From Aotearoamyces nothofagi (Eukaryota; Ascomycota; Leotiomycetes; Leotiales; Tympanidaceae), in contig JADDTR010000012.1 of NCBI GenBank assembly GCA_015345905.1, positions 442,578 through 506,577 on the forward strand: a stretch of 64,000 bases of DNA, written 5' to 3'. Within the stretch, counting starts at the first letter, position 1. Every line of letters starts with the position of its first letter. Both the position numbers and the translations under genes were made by a program. Below, piece by piece: positions 12,264 to 22,886 of the stretch. The notes under the pieces were generated by a model. It ran no database searches. It was not told the DNA's origin and saw only the letters and a program-made list of their open reading frames with translations.

Positions 12264-12282
12264 TTATCTCGGGATCAGATAA
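12264..12282. promoter_or_regulatory. Inverted GATA pair with ATCWGATAA core
   Basis: TTATCT, 7-nt spacer, AGATAA: a perfect inverted repeat of the GATA hexamer. The right arm reads ATCAGATAA (12274-12282), which fits the ATCWGATAA consensus described for fungal iron-responsive GATA repressors (SreA/Sre/Urbs1). It lies about 480-500 bp upstream of the nicotianamine synthase ATG. Function is inferred from sequence alone. Confidence 0.5.
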
Positions 12283-12800
12283 CTTTGTGCCCCCGTACGT
12301 GCATCAGCCGCTAGCCTGCTTCGACCCCGTGATCAGAGGGACTGCAGCGGTGCAGTGGGCCGGCCCGTTGAAATCTGCTGCTTGTAGCTCTGTAGCGTAG
12401 CACTGGCAGCACTTGCAGCAGTCGCAGCACGTCGCACGAGAGCCACTCCTGCCCATCCTCTACAGCACCTTTCCCATTTCTAACTGTTCTGCAGGGCGTG
12501 GAGACGTGCTCGTGGAGACGTGCGCTGTTCAGAGGAGCTTGGGTATCAAGCAGAGGGTTTAAACACCTCGTCCTTGGCGTGACTTTGGAGAAGGGTAGAA
12601 GGGAAAGCAAGACGCTGCTAGTCTGCAGTGCCCGCGTTGCCTTCGATGGACAGCTTCTAGCTTGATGGCCCCATCGTGTCTTTTTGTAGACGTGGGGTCT
12701 CCTTGGTGGGTTGGACAAGACGCTACTACAGCCCTGGTGCCATGGTTAGCGGTGCAGGCCGCGGCCGACGACTGGCCCTTCGACCAGCCCCTGGTATGCT

Positions 12801-12854
12801 GTATATATCATATTTATGGTATATATCATATATAAGGTATATATGATACGGCAC
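12801..12854. repeat. 18-bp AT-rich tandem repeat
   Basis: Units starting GTATATATCATAT recur at 12801, 12819 and, diverged, at 12837. The unit is nearly self-complementary. It sits in intergenic DNA. Confidence 0.7.
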
Positions 12855-13311
12855 AACCTCTCTCCGAGTCTCGGATAGCCTCGGATCTGGTTTCTTTGCT
12901 ACCGAAACAACGCTACCTCCTCTGCCAGCACTATATAAGGTTCATGTACATACACTGCCCCCACCTGGTTGCATTTGCCAACTCATCCTGCATCCGTCTC
13001 CTTGTTAAGGCCTTTGTGATAGCCGTAAAAAACATACTCATTTTGCCACTCTCAAAGGCCGCATCACATCCTTCAAGTCCAGGAACTCGGATCAATAACA
13101 TTGCATAGAGACAAGACCAGAGACCTAATATTGTAATTTATACTACCCTGTCTACTTCACTACTTGAGCATCTTACCCTACTTCACGCAAGCCCGTTGCG
13201 CTGGCAACGCTAAATTACTTGAACGCTAAAACACTAAGAGATCGTAAGTCATGACTTCCTTTCCCTTCCGGCTATGGATGAAAAAGGTCCCGCCTCCAGG
13301 TCATTACACCT

Positions 13312-15812
13312 TTATCTCCGATAATTCCCCTGCTGCTGAGGCGGTCCATTGAAGCTTGCAGGGCTTCCTCCTCTAGGTACGCCCCATTGTGAATTAGCAT
13401 CGCTGCCCGAGCCGGAGTATGCGTGATTTTGGCTGGTCTGGCTATTGTTTCCACTCCTTTGGCTCTGCGGAGTCCCCGAACGTGGAGGTGCATTGCCAAA
13501 ATAGTTATTAGGTGGTTGTCTATTAGGAACCGGTTCTGTCATGTTGCGATACGGTGGTTGTTGTTGTGGACGCGTTTGCTGAAGTGCTGACGGAGGCCCT
13601 TGAGGACCTACAGAAGCACTGCGCATTGATGGGTTAAACGCGACATAGCCACCTGAGTTGCTCGGGGCTTGAGATGCTATGCTAGTCGACCCCGGTAGCC
13701 ATGGTGCTGGGCTTGATTGACTGCCAGGCAGCTCTGCAAAAAATTGTCGACTCATATCCGGACCTGGTGCTGGGCTTGATCTACCTGCAGGCATTTCCGA
13801 TATTGGCATGCGGCCGCCTACGCCTGAACCTAGACTTGGTGCTGGGCTTGATGTGCCCACAGGCATCTCCGTAATCGGCATATGTTGGGCCATGTTTGGC
13901 CCTGGACCCGGTGCGGGACTTGATCTGCCCACAGGCATCTCCGCAATTGGCATATGCTGGGCCATGTTTGGCCCTGGACCCGGTGCGGGACTTGATCTGC
14001 CCACAGGCATCTCCGCAATTGGCATATGTTGGGCCATGTTTGGCCCTGGACCTGGTGCGGGACTTGATCTACCCGCAGGCATCTCCGCAATTAGCATGCG
14101 TTGGCCTATGTTCGGGCCTAGACCTGGTGCTGGGCTTGAGCGGCCGCCAGGTAACTCTGCGAATTGATTCTGTCGGCCAATAGAACCCGTACTAGAAGTG
14201 GATCTACCTGACATAGGTCCCCCGTAAATACCAGCTGCTTGAGTGACAGGAGAGTCTCCATATCCAACAGGGCTCGCTGAGTAGCCGCCCTGTGTCATCT
14301 GTCGCGAGGGTGGTCCCCTAGGTCCGGAAGAAAAGGAGTCTTGTGACATTTGCCTTGATGGTCCGTTGTTATTGAGCTGCGAATTACCTCTTTGCCACTG
14401 GCTGCCGCTAGAATTCGCAGTCATGGTTCTCTCGGGAAAGGGAAAGCCGTTCGTCTCGAGATGGGGAAGTGAAGGAGCTGGTGAACCAGATCGTCCATAT
14501 CCCATGTCTGATGCACCCGCTATAAGCGGAGCATTGGATGCGTAACTCGCGTTTGACATGGCGGATGACGACGTGCCTACTCGGCGTGTGAAAGGTCTTT
14601 TATCTAAATTACTTAGTTCGAGGTCAGGTAAGGTCGGCTGTTGACTTGATGGGGTGCCCGGTCTCGAAGTGTACATCGGCAGCGTAGTCATAGTGTCATT
14701 CCGGTTCAGCATTGGTAAGGTTGGAAGTTTGTCATCTTTATTGTCGTATAGAGTTGGCAAAGTAGCTTGACGACCGATGACAGGCTGTTCGCCTTTCTTC
14801 AACGCTTTCTGCTCAGCCTTGAGCTTCTTGCGTTCTTCATCTTCAATGGCCTTGTTGACCTTAGCACTAACGATCTTGGTCAGCCGCTCATTGACTTTTC
14901 GTTCACAATACGCTGACAGTCCACCGTCAGCATTTGGGATATAATGCCAGAGAAAGAGTATGTAGAACAGGATGGCAAGAATTAGACTCAGGGCTGCGAA
15001 GACCCAGATGATTAAAGTGAACAGCATGCCTGCCAGAATCAATGCTTGTTGGTAATCCTCGTCGGCCAGAATCCCAATATTCTTGAAGAACTGAAGTATC
15101 GAAGTTGCAGCGTCGGAGCTTTTGGGGTTCAGGTTTGCTTGGTACACGGATAATAGCGTAAGGGAGTTAACAACTTGACGAGGTCCAGAACAGAAAATAA
15201 CGCGGACCCAAGCTAGATATTGATCAGCATCATTCAGGGTTGTGAAGCAAGTGCGCTTACATTGGAAAGAGAAGTATGTGAAAAGAGCAACATATTCGGC
15301 ACCCTTCTTACTCTTTGTCAACTCAGCGAATACTAAAAAGCGTCTGAATCCACGGCCATTCTTTCCCATCCGAATTGATTGAAGGCGCACAGCCAGAGAG
15401 TCGAGGTAGCTTTCTGCGACCGCCCCTCTCCGTATGACTCGCCATGCTCGGATATGTTCATAGCCCAGATTAAGCCAGGATAAAATAATACATCCCGTAA
15501 AGATCCACTTCGATATGTTGAGGGATATGGCAGGCGTAATGCTGGTGAATTTGTCGAAAGCCAAGAGATTGACAGCAGTAAATGTATCAACACCATAGAC
15601 CGAAGTCGAAATCAATAGAGACACCCAGAGATAGCCATAGGCCAAATACGTGAGGCAAGACGAGGACTTGAAGTCTTGGAGACTCTGTGACGGTAAATTA
15701 GTGTTAGCACTGGGCATACCAACTAACTACCTGTAGATGCAACACGTACGATGAAATCCCATTTCTGCTCCGGCCTGATGTCCTTGGCCTTCGGTCGCCT
15801 TGAGCACAACAT
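13312..15812 (-). CDS. Kch1-type potassium transport membrane protein
   Basis: Member of the fungal Kch1/Prm6 family, plasma-membrane proteins needed for low-affinity K+ influx and pheromone-linked Ca2+ responses in yeast. Three exons: 15750-15812, 15261-15684, 13312-15212, giving about 795 aa. Exon 1 encodes the family start ending RPEQKWDFI; the next exon opens SLQDFKSSS. Family motifs include KWIFTGCIILSW, SYLDSLAVRL, ELTKSKKGAEY and VRVIFCSGPRQVVN. Membrane segments lie near aa 31-55, 77-97 and 219-254. The 48-bp intron at 15213-15260 (GTAAGC...TAG) has no stop and a length divisible by 3, so an unspliced reading adds 16 aa inside the conserved FSFQ-SWVRV block. The long C-terminal tail is Ser/Pro/Gln-rich and holds a 24-aa tandem repeat (about aa 513-655). 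Confidence 0.85.
13725..14162. repeat. 72-bp coding minisatellite in the Kch1 tail
   Basis: Five 72-bp units and one shorter 63-bp unit encode variants of a 24-aa block beginning E-M/L-P and containing GRSSPAPGPGPNMAQHMPI. The central three copies are nearly identical at DNA level, which suggests recent duplication or conversion; the outer copies are diverged. Because the unit is a multiple of three, both strands stay open here. Confidence 0.9.
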
Positions 15813-17170
15813 AGCGCTTAGAAGACTTGATTACTTCGATATCTGGACCTGCCAGAATAATGATGATGTCAAAGGGAAGAAGGTGGCTGACAACGGGCGG
15901 CAACACCGAGGGTTTCCTGGCCTTCGTGAGGAATGTACTTGTACAGTAAACTGAAGTGAGACCGTCGTCAGCGACGGATTGGAAGGGACCGTATATTGAC
16001 TGTTGCAAGAGTCGTCTCCGCCTGCGGGTAATCGACCTTGCGTTCTAACAGTCTCGAGTTCTCTCGAGAGATGTCGTAATGAACGTGGATTGATGTAAAT
16101 GAGCGTTTTCGAGGAGTGGTCCAGTACTGCGCGCTTACTGTCCACCCTGCATCCTGCTATTCCTGGGTGAGCGTTTAGTCAATGCCTTTCAGTAACACCC
16201 GTATGTGGGCACTTGATGCAGTTTGATCAACGGGTCGGATATGCTGATGCAGGAGTTGGTGTTGCAGAGTGTCGGATTGGGAGTGCGAGAGACAATATGA
16301 ACACCGAGAGGACAGTGCGAGGCCGATTGGCGCGATGGTTCGAGGACAAAGGAGTGACAGAGCTGATTGTGCTATTTTAGCTCGTGGAAAGACGAGCGAA
16401 GGAGTGAATACGGCAATTGGTAGCTGCTACAAAGAAAGAGTGCTATTGATGGAATCGGCAGGATGGACGGGGGATCGAGGGCGGCGACAGCGACCGGCAC
16501 GGTAGGGAGGCACAGCTACGAAGGACCGGCCCATACTCGTTCGTACTGTTCAGTACGTACCGTACCGCACCGCACCGTACCTGTGCTGCGTAGGCAGGCA
16601 ATCAGGCCAGTTCCTTGCCCTGGCTGGCTGCCGTGGGCTGTGTGCCTGCCTAGCAGGCGACGCAGACATGGCGCGCTGGCGCGATGGGCGCGCTGGTGTT
16701 TGAAGAATGGCCTTGTCCCCCCTGGCCGGCGTCGTCCCTCTGTCCAGCTCCCGTCCGCTAACCCTGGCTGTCGCGCTCTAGCGCAGCCGGCCCCTGGATT
16801 TGGCGCCTGCTAGGGGTCTCAGGCTTCCAGCAGGGGCCCGTCCGCTGCGGAAGCAAGCCAATCCCGTGCACTACCGGCCCCGCTAGCCCCGAAAGGAACC
16901 CTCTCCAGGGACATCCCCACATCGTCTTGCCAATCAGCACGGCCGTCGTTTCTCACCTCAAAACAGGAAACGGCGAACAGGGCAGAACAGATCCCTTGGC
17001 AGTATCGCTGGATAAGGTCGCTATCAAAGGCCACGTGAGGTTCTCCTGGTGGATTCTATACCATGATCTACTGACTGGCTCTGTTCCCGCGAGGCTCTTC
17101 AAAAGACACTGCTTCGAGATCCTGAGAAGGCACTGCTCGGAGGTGCTTTCCAATCTCCTATCTCAGTAGC
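15813..17170. other. Divergent intergenic region, Kch1 / F-box
   Basis: A 1.36-kb shared promoter region. 16.5-16.9 kb is strongly GC-rich, with short GTACC/GCACC runs at 16551-16580. ORFs there are short and look like GC-rich chance frames. No RNA gene was recognised. Confidence 0.45.
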
Positions 17171-17827
17171 ATGGAGATCGCAACGCTTACCACGATGTCC
17201 CCAGAGGTGTGGCTCATTGTGCTGTCCCATCTTTCTGAACAGGAGTTCCAGGCTCTGAAGCTCTCCTGCCACAAACTCCGGGATCTTATCACCTCACACG
17301 CAGCCGTCCTCTGCAACAATCTGATTCTCACCCATTTCAGCCGTGAAGCCGCGATCATGCAGAGCGTCCTCAAAGATGGCTGGCTGCTTCCTACCCACCC
17401 TTGCATTGCAGATGAAGAATCCCGTACGGTACATTGGAAGTTACGTGGCCAAACCGAAGGCAGCAATCGAACATCAACGGTCGCCACAAGATTGAGCGAG
17501 CCAGGCCCGCACTACTTGCGCTTTCTCCGCGAGTATTCCTTTGAAATCAGGGTGTACCACGCCATGTTTCCGGTGACTGAGGAGTCCGATCCACTAGAAG
17601 AGGTGGAAAGCCAAGCGGATAGGAAGCATCGAAGGTCTACAATGGTGGTCAGTGACAAGCAAGCACTAGACAACTTCAGCAGGAAGGTTGGACCCTTTTG
17701 CGTCAGGCGCTACTTGAACAGACTTGTCTGGATAGCTGGCACCAGAAGTGACGGATTGACCTTGGCTAAGAATGCACCTACTATGGTGCAAAATACGAAG
17801 AAGGGCTTGGCTTGGTTCTATGGTTAA
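17171..17827 (+). CDS. F-box domain protein
   Basis: Single-exon gene, 218 aa. An F-box-like segment occupies about aa 8-48, starting MSPEVWLIVLSHLSEQE and continuing FQALKLSCHKLRDLI. F-boxes bind Skp1 and recruit substrates to SCF ubiquitin ligases, so a substrate-receptor role is inferred. The remaining 170 residues have no recognisable repeats (no WD40 or LRR), contain an acidic stretch near aa 138-152, and give no hint of substrate. The ATG at 17171 is the first in frame and sits just before the F-box. The gene ends shortly before the alpha/beta-hydrolase-like gene on the same strand. Confidence 0.7.
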   Translation: MEIATLTTMSPEVWLIVLSHLSEQEFQALKLSCHKLRDLITSHAAVLCNNLILTHFSREAAIMQSVLKDGWLLPTHPCIADEESRTVHWKLRGQTEGSNRTSTVATRLSEPGPHYLRFLREYSFEIRVYHAMFPVTEESDPLEEVESQADRKHRRSTMVVSDKQALDNFSRKVGPFCVRRYLNRLVWIAGTRSDGLTLAKNAPTMVQNTKKGLAWFYG

Positions 17828-18297
17828 GGGGATGATCGTTAGAGAGCCTGACGAGCTGCTGGGTTGTTTGTCTTGTGATGTACGAGTACTTCTGTATGAT
17901 TATCACTGCGAATTGTTGTATTTCTGAATTATGATGGACAGGGCGGGCCATCATACACGACATGGCAAGGAGTTCAGCATGGCGAGGAGTTCGACATGGC
18001 GTCTGTAGAAACATTTGTACAGAGAGGTTAACTTTGTCAAGATTCAAAGCGTCAGAGTATCAAGCCCCTAGATACAGTGTACAAGATGGCGTGATAAAGG
18101 CCAATTGGTAATGAGGAAATAAGAAAATCCAAAGCAAATCAGTTCGCAAACCTGGGGAAAAGAATAATGACACGTTGAGACACTGTCAAATCATTCCTGT
18201 AGATTAGGTTGTTGATGATCTGATAGTGGTTGTAAAATCGGAGTTTACAGATGCCGACCATCCTAGACCCTGTAGCGTTAGCAAAGGACCCTTGGAT
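17828..18297. other. Intergenic region, F-box / hydrolase-like
   Basis: About 470 bp, AT-rich. A short near-repeat CATGGC(A/G)AGGAGTTC occurs twice around 17959-17990. Otherwise only 3' UTR and promoter sequence is expected. Confidence 0.4.
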
Positions 18298-19639
18298 ATG
18301 CGACGTCTTCAATCGAGTGCTGATTCGTCCAAACACCAGTCCAGCAAGCTTATTAATGGCAAGTCCATATCGTCCTTTCAGAGCAGCCTCACGTGGACGG
18401 CCCTTTCACAATATCTCACCAGCGCGAGGAGGATGCTGAGAGGAAGATGGCGCTGTAAAAATGCGGCCATTCCGAGCGTCCAGCGCGGACCGTCCTTCCG
18501 TCCTAGACGACTGTGGTATTCCGTCATTCACGAACCACATCTCGAGAGCGTGAATGTCGCGTGCAGATCATCAGGTTCTGTTGCCGTAAAGTAGGTCAGA
18601 TCGCGGATCCTTTCATCATACGTGAAGTGCCTGCATTCATCACAAGCCAGCGGTGCATCTGTGCCATGCGATGTTCCCGGACATCAGATTGCGATATTCG
18701 CATCCCTACCATGGCTGGCTCTGACAACGCAAATATTGACACGGGTACAGTGTCTACAAGCCCTCCGGCTCCGTCTCCACCAAGTCTATAATCCTGTACC
18801 TACCCAGCGACACAGAACCGCAGACACGGACAAGCTCCCTCATCCCCTCTTCGCTCCTTTCCAACACCGTCATCCGCATCAATCCGCGCTGGTCGGCCCT
18901 CCACCCCTTCCCTTGCCCGCTCAACGACGTCCTTACCGCCTATGACTGGGTCTTGCAGCATGTTATCGCCAAGGGCAGCAATCCCTCGATCGGGGTTTTT
19001 GGCTCGGGCTACAACGGCACTCTAGCTACGTCTCTTGCGCTGACCGAATCTCGCCCCGGCAAGCGAGGACGCATCTCTGCTCTTGCTGTTCAGGATGCAG
19101 TCTTTGACTGGTCGGGGGTTGCCACCAGCATTCCTCCAAAGGACACAGAAAAGAGCTGCACACACAGTACTTTGAGGGACATGTACGACACACGAGCAAA
19201 GTTCTTCGGCGCTCCAGCTGCGTGTTTCGACACTTTTGCCTCCCCTATGCTGTTCTTCCGCACAGCTGGACTGAGCATCCCACCCACCTTCCCAATCGAC
19301 GCCTCTTCATTTCCGGCCAGCGAGGAGCAATCTGAAATTCACGTATCTAGAAAGGCACACCTGAAGTTTCCGGCAAGACATTCTGGTCTCATAATACCAT
19401 ATACGAAGATCGGGATTGGCTCAAGTGCTGCCGGCGGAGTGCTAGAGGAGCAGGCTGAAGATATGACATATCTGATGAGAAGAAGTGTCACGATCCATGA
19501 GATGAAAGAGCGCATGCAGTGGGACGAGAGCGTGGACTCTACAGGAGAAGGCGAGAGAAGAGTGGGGCTCGTGCGGGTTGCAAAGGATGACGAGGAGGCG
19601 GAATGGGCAGCGGAGTTCTTCAGAGATGTCTTGGAATGA
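18298..19639 (+). CDS. Alpha/beta-hydrolase-fold protein, probably non-catalytic
   Basis: Two exons, 18298-18590 and 18751-19639, joined by a 160-bp intron (GTAGGT...CAG) so that SSGSVAV runs into NVYKPSGSVSTKSIILYLPS. About 393 aa from the ATG at 18298; a second in-frame ATG at 18433 would give about 348 aa with a basic, mitochondrial-presequence-like N-terminus (MLRGRWRCKNAAIP). The C-terminal part resembles the fungal alpha/beta-hydrolase-3 group: a strand (SIILYLPS), a region where acceptors keep an oxyanion HGGG is absent, and the elbow segment GVFGSGYNGTLATSLALTE. In active enzymes the elbow reads G-D-S-A-G-G; here it reads G-S-G-Y-N-G, so the nucleophile serine is not in place. A catalytic role is therefore doubtful. 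Exact function unknown. Confidence 0.6.
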
Positions 19640-20109
19640 TACGGCATTAAATGAGTAGTAGCACCAATGAATACATCACAGGATCGCTTCACGAATGCAA
19701 TATAAGGGCATAGTCAAATGAATTGGTACCATAGTGGCCATCTAGTCAGCACTCCTAAGACCGTCACCCGTTGAGGATGGACATTGAAAGTCTTCCAATC
19801 GTGCGGAAGACCAGACTCAAGAAAAGCTGTTTGTATTGTATTTCGTACACTACAGCGACGACTGATACGCTCGAACCGTCCTGCCAGATAAACGCCTAAG
19901 ACATGACAAAGGTAATAGGAAAGTTGCTACTGCTATACTGTACTTGAACCGTATTCCTATCCTGAAAGACGATTGAAAGTGAAGTCATAGCCTCCATTGT
20001 CGTCAATTATCTTAACTCGATCCATTTCGTTTCGTGTCCTACCCCTTTTACGTTTGGCCTTCCACCTTACCCCTCGTTCCCTATCTTCTCATTGAATCAT
20101 AAAAGTGCA
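19640..20109. other. Convergent intergenic region, hydrolase-like / CDC2
   Basis: About 470 bp of 3' UTR sequence between two stop codons; no gene or repeat was seen. Confidence 0.5.
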
Positions 20110-21238
20110 TCAATGGTAACCGTTCTTGATGTACGTTGGACCCAAACCCCGGCCAGAATAGGCACTGCTTCCCTCTTCAAAGTATGAATGCATACAAGCT
20201 TGCTTAGCAGATATTCTTCCAGCAGGGTCGTATACCAACATCATCTCGAGCAGGTCAAGGCCAGCCGGGTCGAGGTTGGTGCAAAGGGCTTGAGTCATGT
20301 CGCGTTGCCACTTGGGGAAAGAGGATTTAAAGTCGGGGAAGGATGTGACACCAGGCCATTCCTGTTCATTGGGCGTTCCAAGCAGACTAAATAATGTGTT
20401 AGTAGCTATAAGCATAAAGAAGAAAGAAGACGTACCGGAAAATTTTGAAGATTTCGTCAATTTCAGAGTCACCAGGGAACAGAGGTTTCCTTGTGCACAT
20501 CTCTGCAAAGATGCATCCAACAGACCACATATCAACTCCAGTAGAATACTGCCTTCCACCAAGGAGGATCTCTGGGGATCTGTACCACAGTGTAACAACC
20601 TCGTGTGTATACGTTCGCAATGGTACACCGAAAGCTCTGGCCAGGCCGAAATCCGCGAGCTTGAGGTTACCATCACGGTCAATGAGTAGGTTCTGCGGCT
20701 TTAAGTCACGATGTAGGACACGGTGGCTATGGCAATATCGAACGCCTTCGCATAGTTGGCTCATGAACTTCTTGACCATAGCGTCGCCCAAGCCCAGTCT
20801 GTGAAGATCTGGTCCTGACCCCTCAGGCAGTGCCTTTCCTCTACCACCGTCGCTGACGGGTAGTGCCTCCATATACTTCTTTAGATCTAAGTCCAGAAAT
20901 TCGAAGACAAGATAGAGCTTGTGACCATCAGCGTGGACGATGTTGAGAAGCCGAACAATATTTGGGTCGTTCATCTCCTTGAGCAGTGAGATCTCGCGAA
21001 TCGCTGTGCTAGGAACTCCTTCATCTTCGGCTTCTAGACGGATTTTCTTAAGCGCTACGATTCTACCTGAATGTAAGAGATCGCGAGCCTTGTAGACAAC
21101 ACCATATGTGCCTGCGCAATAGAGTGTAAGCATTGATTCATGTCCACACCCCCTTGGACAATTGTGAAGTTCAGTAATGGATTTGTGTTGTATCAACATA
21201 CCTTCGCCGATCTTCTCTAACTTTTGATAATTCTCCAT
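20110..21238 (-). CDS. cdc2: Cyclin-dependent kinase CDK1 (Cdc2/Cdc28)
   Basis: Master cell-cycle Ser/Thr kinase, active with cyclins at G1/S and G2/M. Three exons: 21202-21238, 20436-21111, 20110-20386, giving 329 aa. Diagnostic features are the GEGTYG loop with inhibitory Thr/Tyr positions (formed across intron 1), the full cyclin-binding PSTAIRE helix (aa 46-52), [19 protein letters not shown], the T-loop [21 protein letters not shown] with the activating Thr, and LLGTPNE at the exon 3 junction. A Gly-rich insert ([16 protein letters not shown]) before the catalytic loop is typical of filamentous-fungal Cdc2. The C-terminal tail is slightly longer than in yeast. It is head-to-head with ALKBH1, 443 bp apart. 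Confidence 0.97.
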
Positions 21239-21681
21239 GGCGTATGTTGATGTATGTTTGTTGCAAATGAGTGTGAGGGACTAACAGATGCCGTAATTCT
21301 GCTTGTGAGGGACTTGGTGGGGCGGTTACAGAGGGGCAGAACAAACAGACATGGGCTGCATCTGGGTCGTAGATTGATTCTTCAAAGTCTGTCGGGTCGA
21401 TTACAAGTAGTACTTCCCGTGAAAGTCAAGCTGGTCGTCAATTCGCCCGTTGGGTGTTATGGTCCGGCACTGTTTTGTTGTCCTTCAAACCCGCAAAGGT
21501 AAATAAAGAGCATCGCGAACCAGAGCACAGCAACGCGCCTCGCTTACCCCAGCTGCCTCATAAATCTGCAGACATTACGGAGTACCAGAGTGCTAAATTC
21601 AACTTTCCCTATAGATCACAATGTTCAAAGGCTTGCATAATTTGAATTTACTATTGCTGGCATCACCCTCATACCCGCTGC
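21239..21681. other. Shared promoter region, CDC2 / ALKBH1
   Basis: A 443-bp divergent promoter region. No recognised operator; mixed composition. No gene was seen. Confidence 0.5.
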
Positions 21682-22886
21682 ATGAAGGTGTCTGCTCTAA
21701 CATCATCTAAGACTGACAAAGAAGCCATGTCGGAAATATCACCACTCAATGCTCACGAGCCGCCCCCGCCGGCATTGAAAGAAATCTTCAAGAAATATAT
21801 GAGATTAAACCCCGTTGACACAGCCAACGATCCCAATATACTTGATTTTAGCAGAGAAATTCTGCCTGATGATGTGGACATTGTTGAGAAGCTTTCCTCC
21901 GAAGCTCTAACGAACATATTTAGCAAGTTTTCCCAAGACAGTTGGGGGCCGCTTGCTCTTGAGGATGTGCTCATATATCGTCATAGACGGCTACCAGGTA
22001 GGAGTGCTTCACTCAGTTATTCAAGAATTTCAATTTTGTGTTCCAGCTACAACGCTTCTACATCTCATGCATTTGCACTTATGGCTTGCATTCTGTCCTA
22101 ACTTTGAAGTTAGGCTTACTCATACTTCCGTCTTTGCTACCTCCATCAATACAGGAGCCACTTCTTTCTCGGCTACTACATCGAGATTTATCTAACCCAA
22201 GACATAAAACAAATGTCCATATACACTACGATATCCCGTATCCAGAACCCTTCGGAGGAGACACTCTAGGGCATCCTGATGTCGACAAGACCCCACCAGC
22301 AACTAGTTCATTCTTCTCTTACTCTCCATCATCCTCTATTGTTTTTCTACCCAAGGACCCAGAGGTTCATAAACCTCTTGCGATATCAAAAGTCATGCAA
22401 AAGAGTTTACGCTGGCTTACACTAGGTGGGCAATATGACTGGACGAAAAAGGTGTATCCAACGGAGGAGCCGCCCCCTTTCCCAGAGGATATTGGAGATT
22501 TACTTGAAGGCCTTTTCCCAGAGATTAAGGCAGAGGCAGCCATCGTCAATCTGTATACTCCTGGTGATACACTGAGCTTACACCGAGATGTCAGCGAGGA
22601 AAGTGGAAGGGGGCTTGTTAGTGTCAGCATGGGTTGTGATTGTTTGTTCGTCATTGGGCTTGGTCAAGACCCATCAGATTCTCTTGTTATCCGACTTCGG
22701 TCTGGGGACACTGTCCTCATGTCAAACGAAGCACGTTTTGCTTGGCATGGAGTGCCGAAAATTATTCCAAATACATGCCCGTCGTATCTCCAAAGCTGGC
22801 CCGCAAAGTCTGGCCAGTACGAGGAGTGGCGCAATTGGATGATGAATAAGAGAGTTAATCTCAACGTCCGTCAAATCCACGACTAG
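21682..22886 (+). CDS. AlkB-family 2OG/Fe(II) dioxygenase (ALKBH1-like)
   Basis: Fe(II)/2-oxoglutarate dioxygenase of the ALKBH1 group, which demethylates nucleic acids (tRNA and DNA methyl marks in animals; Ofd2 is the fission-yeast relative). Two exons, 21682-21997 and 22114-22886, giving 362 aa; the 116-bp intron joins RRLPG to LLILPSLLPP. The catalytic set is complete: the metal ligands H-R-D in LSLHRDVSEE and the distal His in FAWHGVP, and the 2OG-binding R-x-N-x-x-x-R as RVNLNVR near the C-terminus. Also present are the NLYTPGDTLSLH and SGDTVLMSNEARFA blocks typical of the family. The ATG at 21727 is an alternative start. It shares a short promoter region with CDC2. Confidence 0.88.

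Larger units (their letters stand above)
11787..13311. other. Upstream region of nicotianamine synthase, GC-rich
   Basis: A 1.5-kb gap between two minus-strand genes. 11.9-12.8 kb is GC-rich and several frames stay open for 70-135 codons, but none resembles a family or shows biased codon use. It holds a CCAAT box (minus strand, 11964-11968), an inverted GATA pair (12264-12282) and an 18-bp AT repeat (12801-12854). The stretch 12.86-13.31 kb is featureless AT-richer DNA, including the Kch1 3' UTR. Confidence 0.5.

Noticed and set aside
11890-12720. Several 70-160 codon frames in GC-rich DNA upstream of nicotianamine synthase
   Set aside because: Open on both strands at once because stop codons are rare in GC-rich sequence; none looks like a protein family.
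12801-12854. Replication origin suggested by the AT-rich near-palindromic repeat
   Set aside because: Composition only; filamentous-fungal origins have no sequence consensus that would support the call.
13808-14167. 119-codon plus-strand frame with its own 24-aa repeat
   Set aside because: It is only the reverse complement of the 72-bp minisatellite; the unit length, divisible by three, keeps all frames open.
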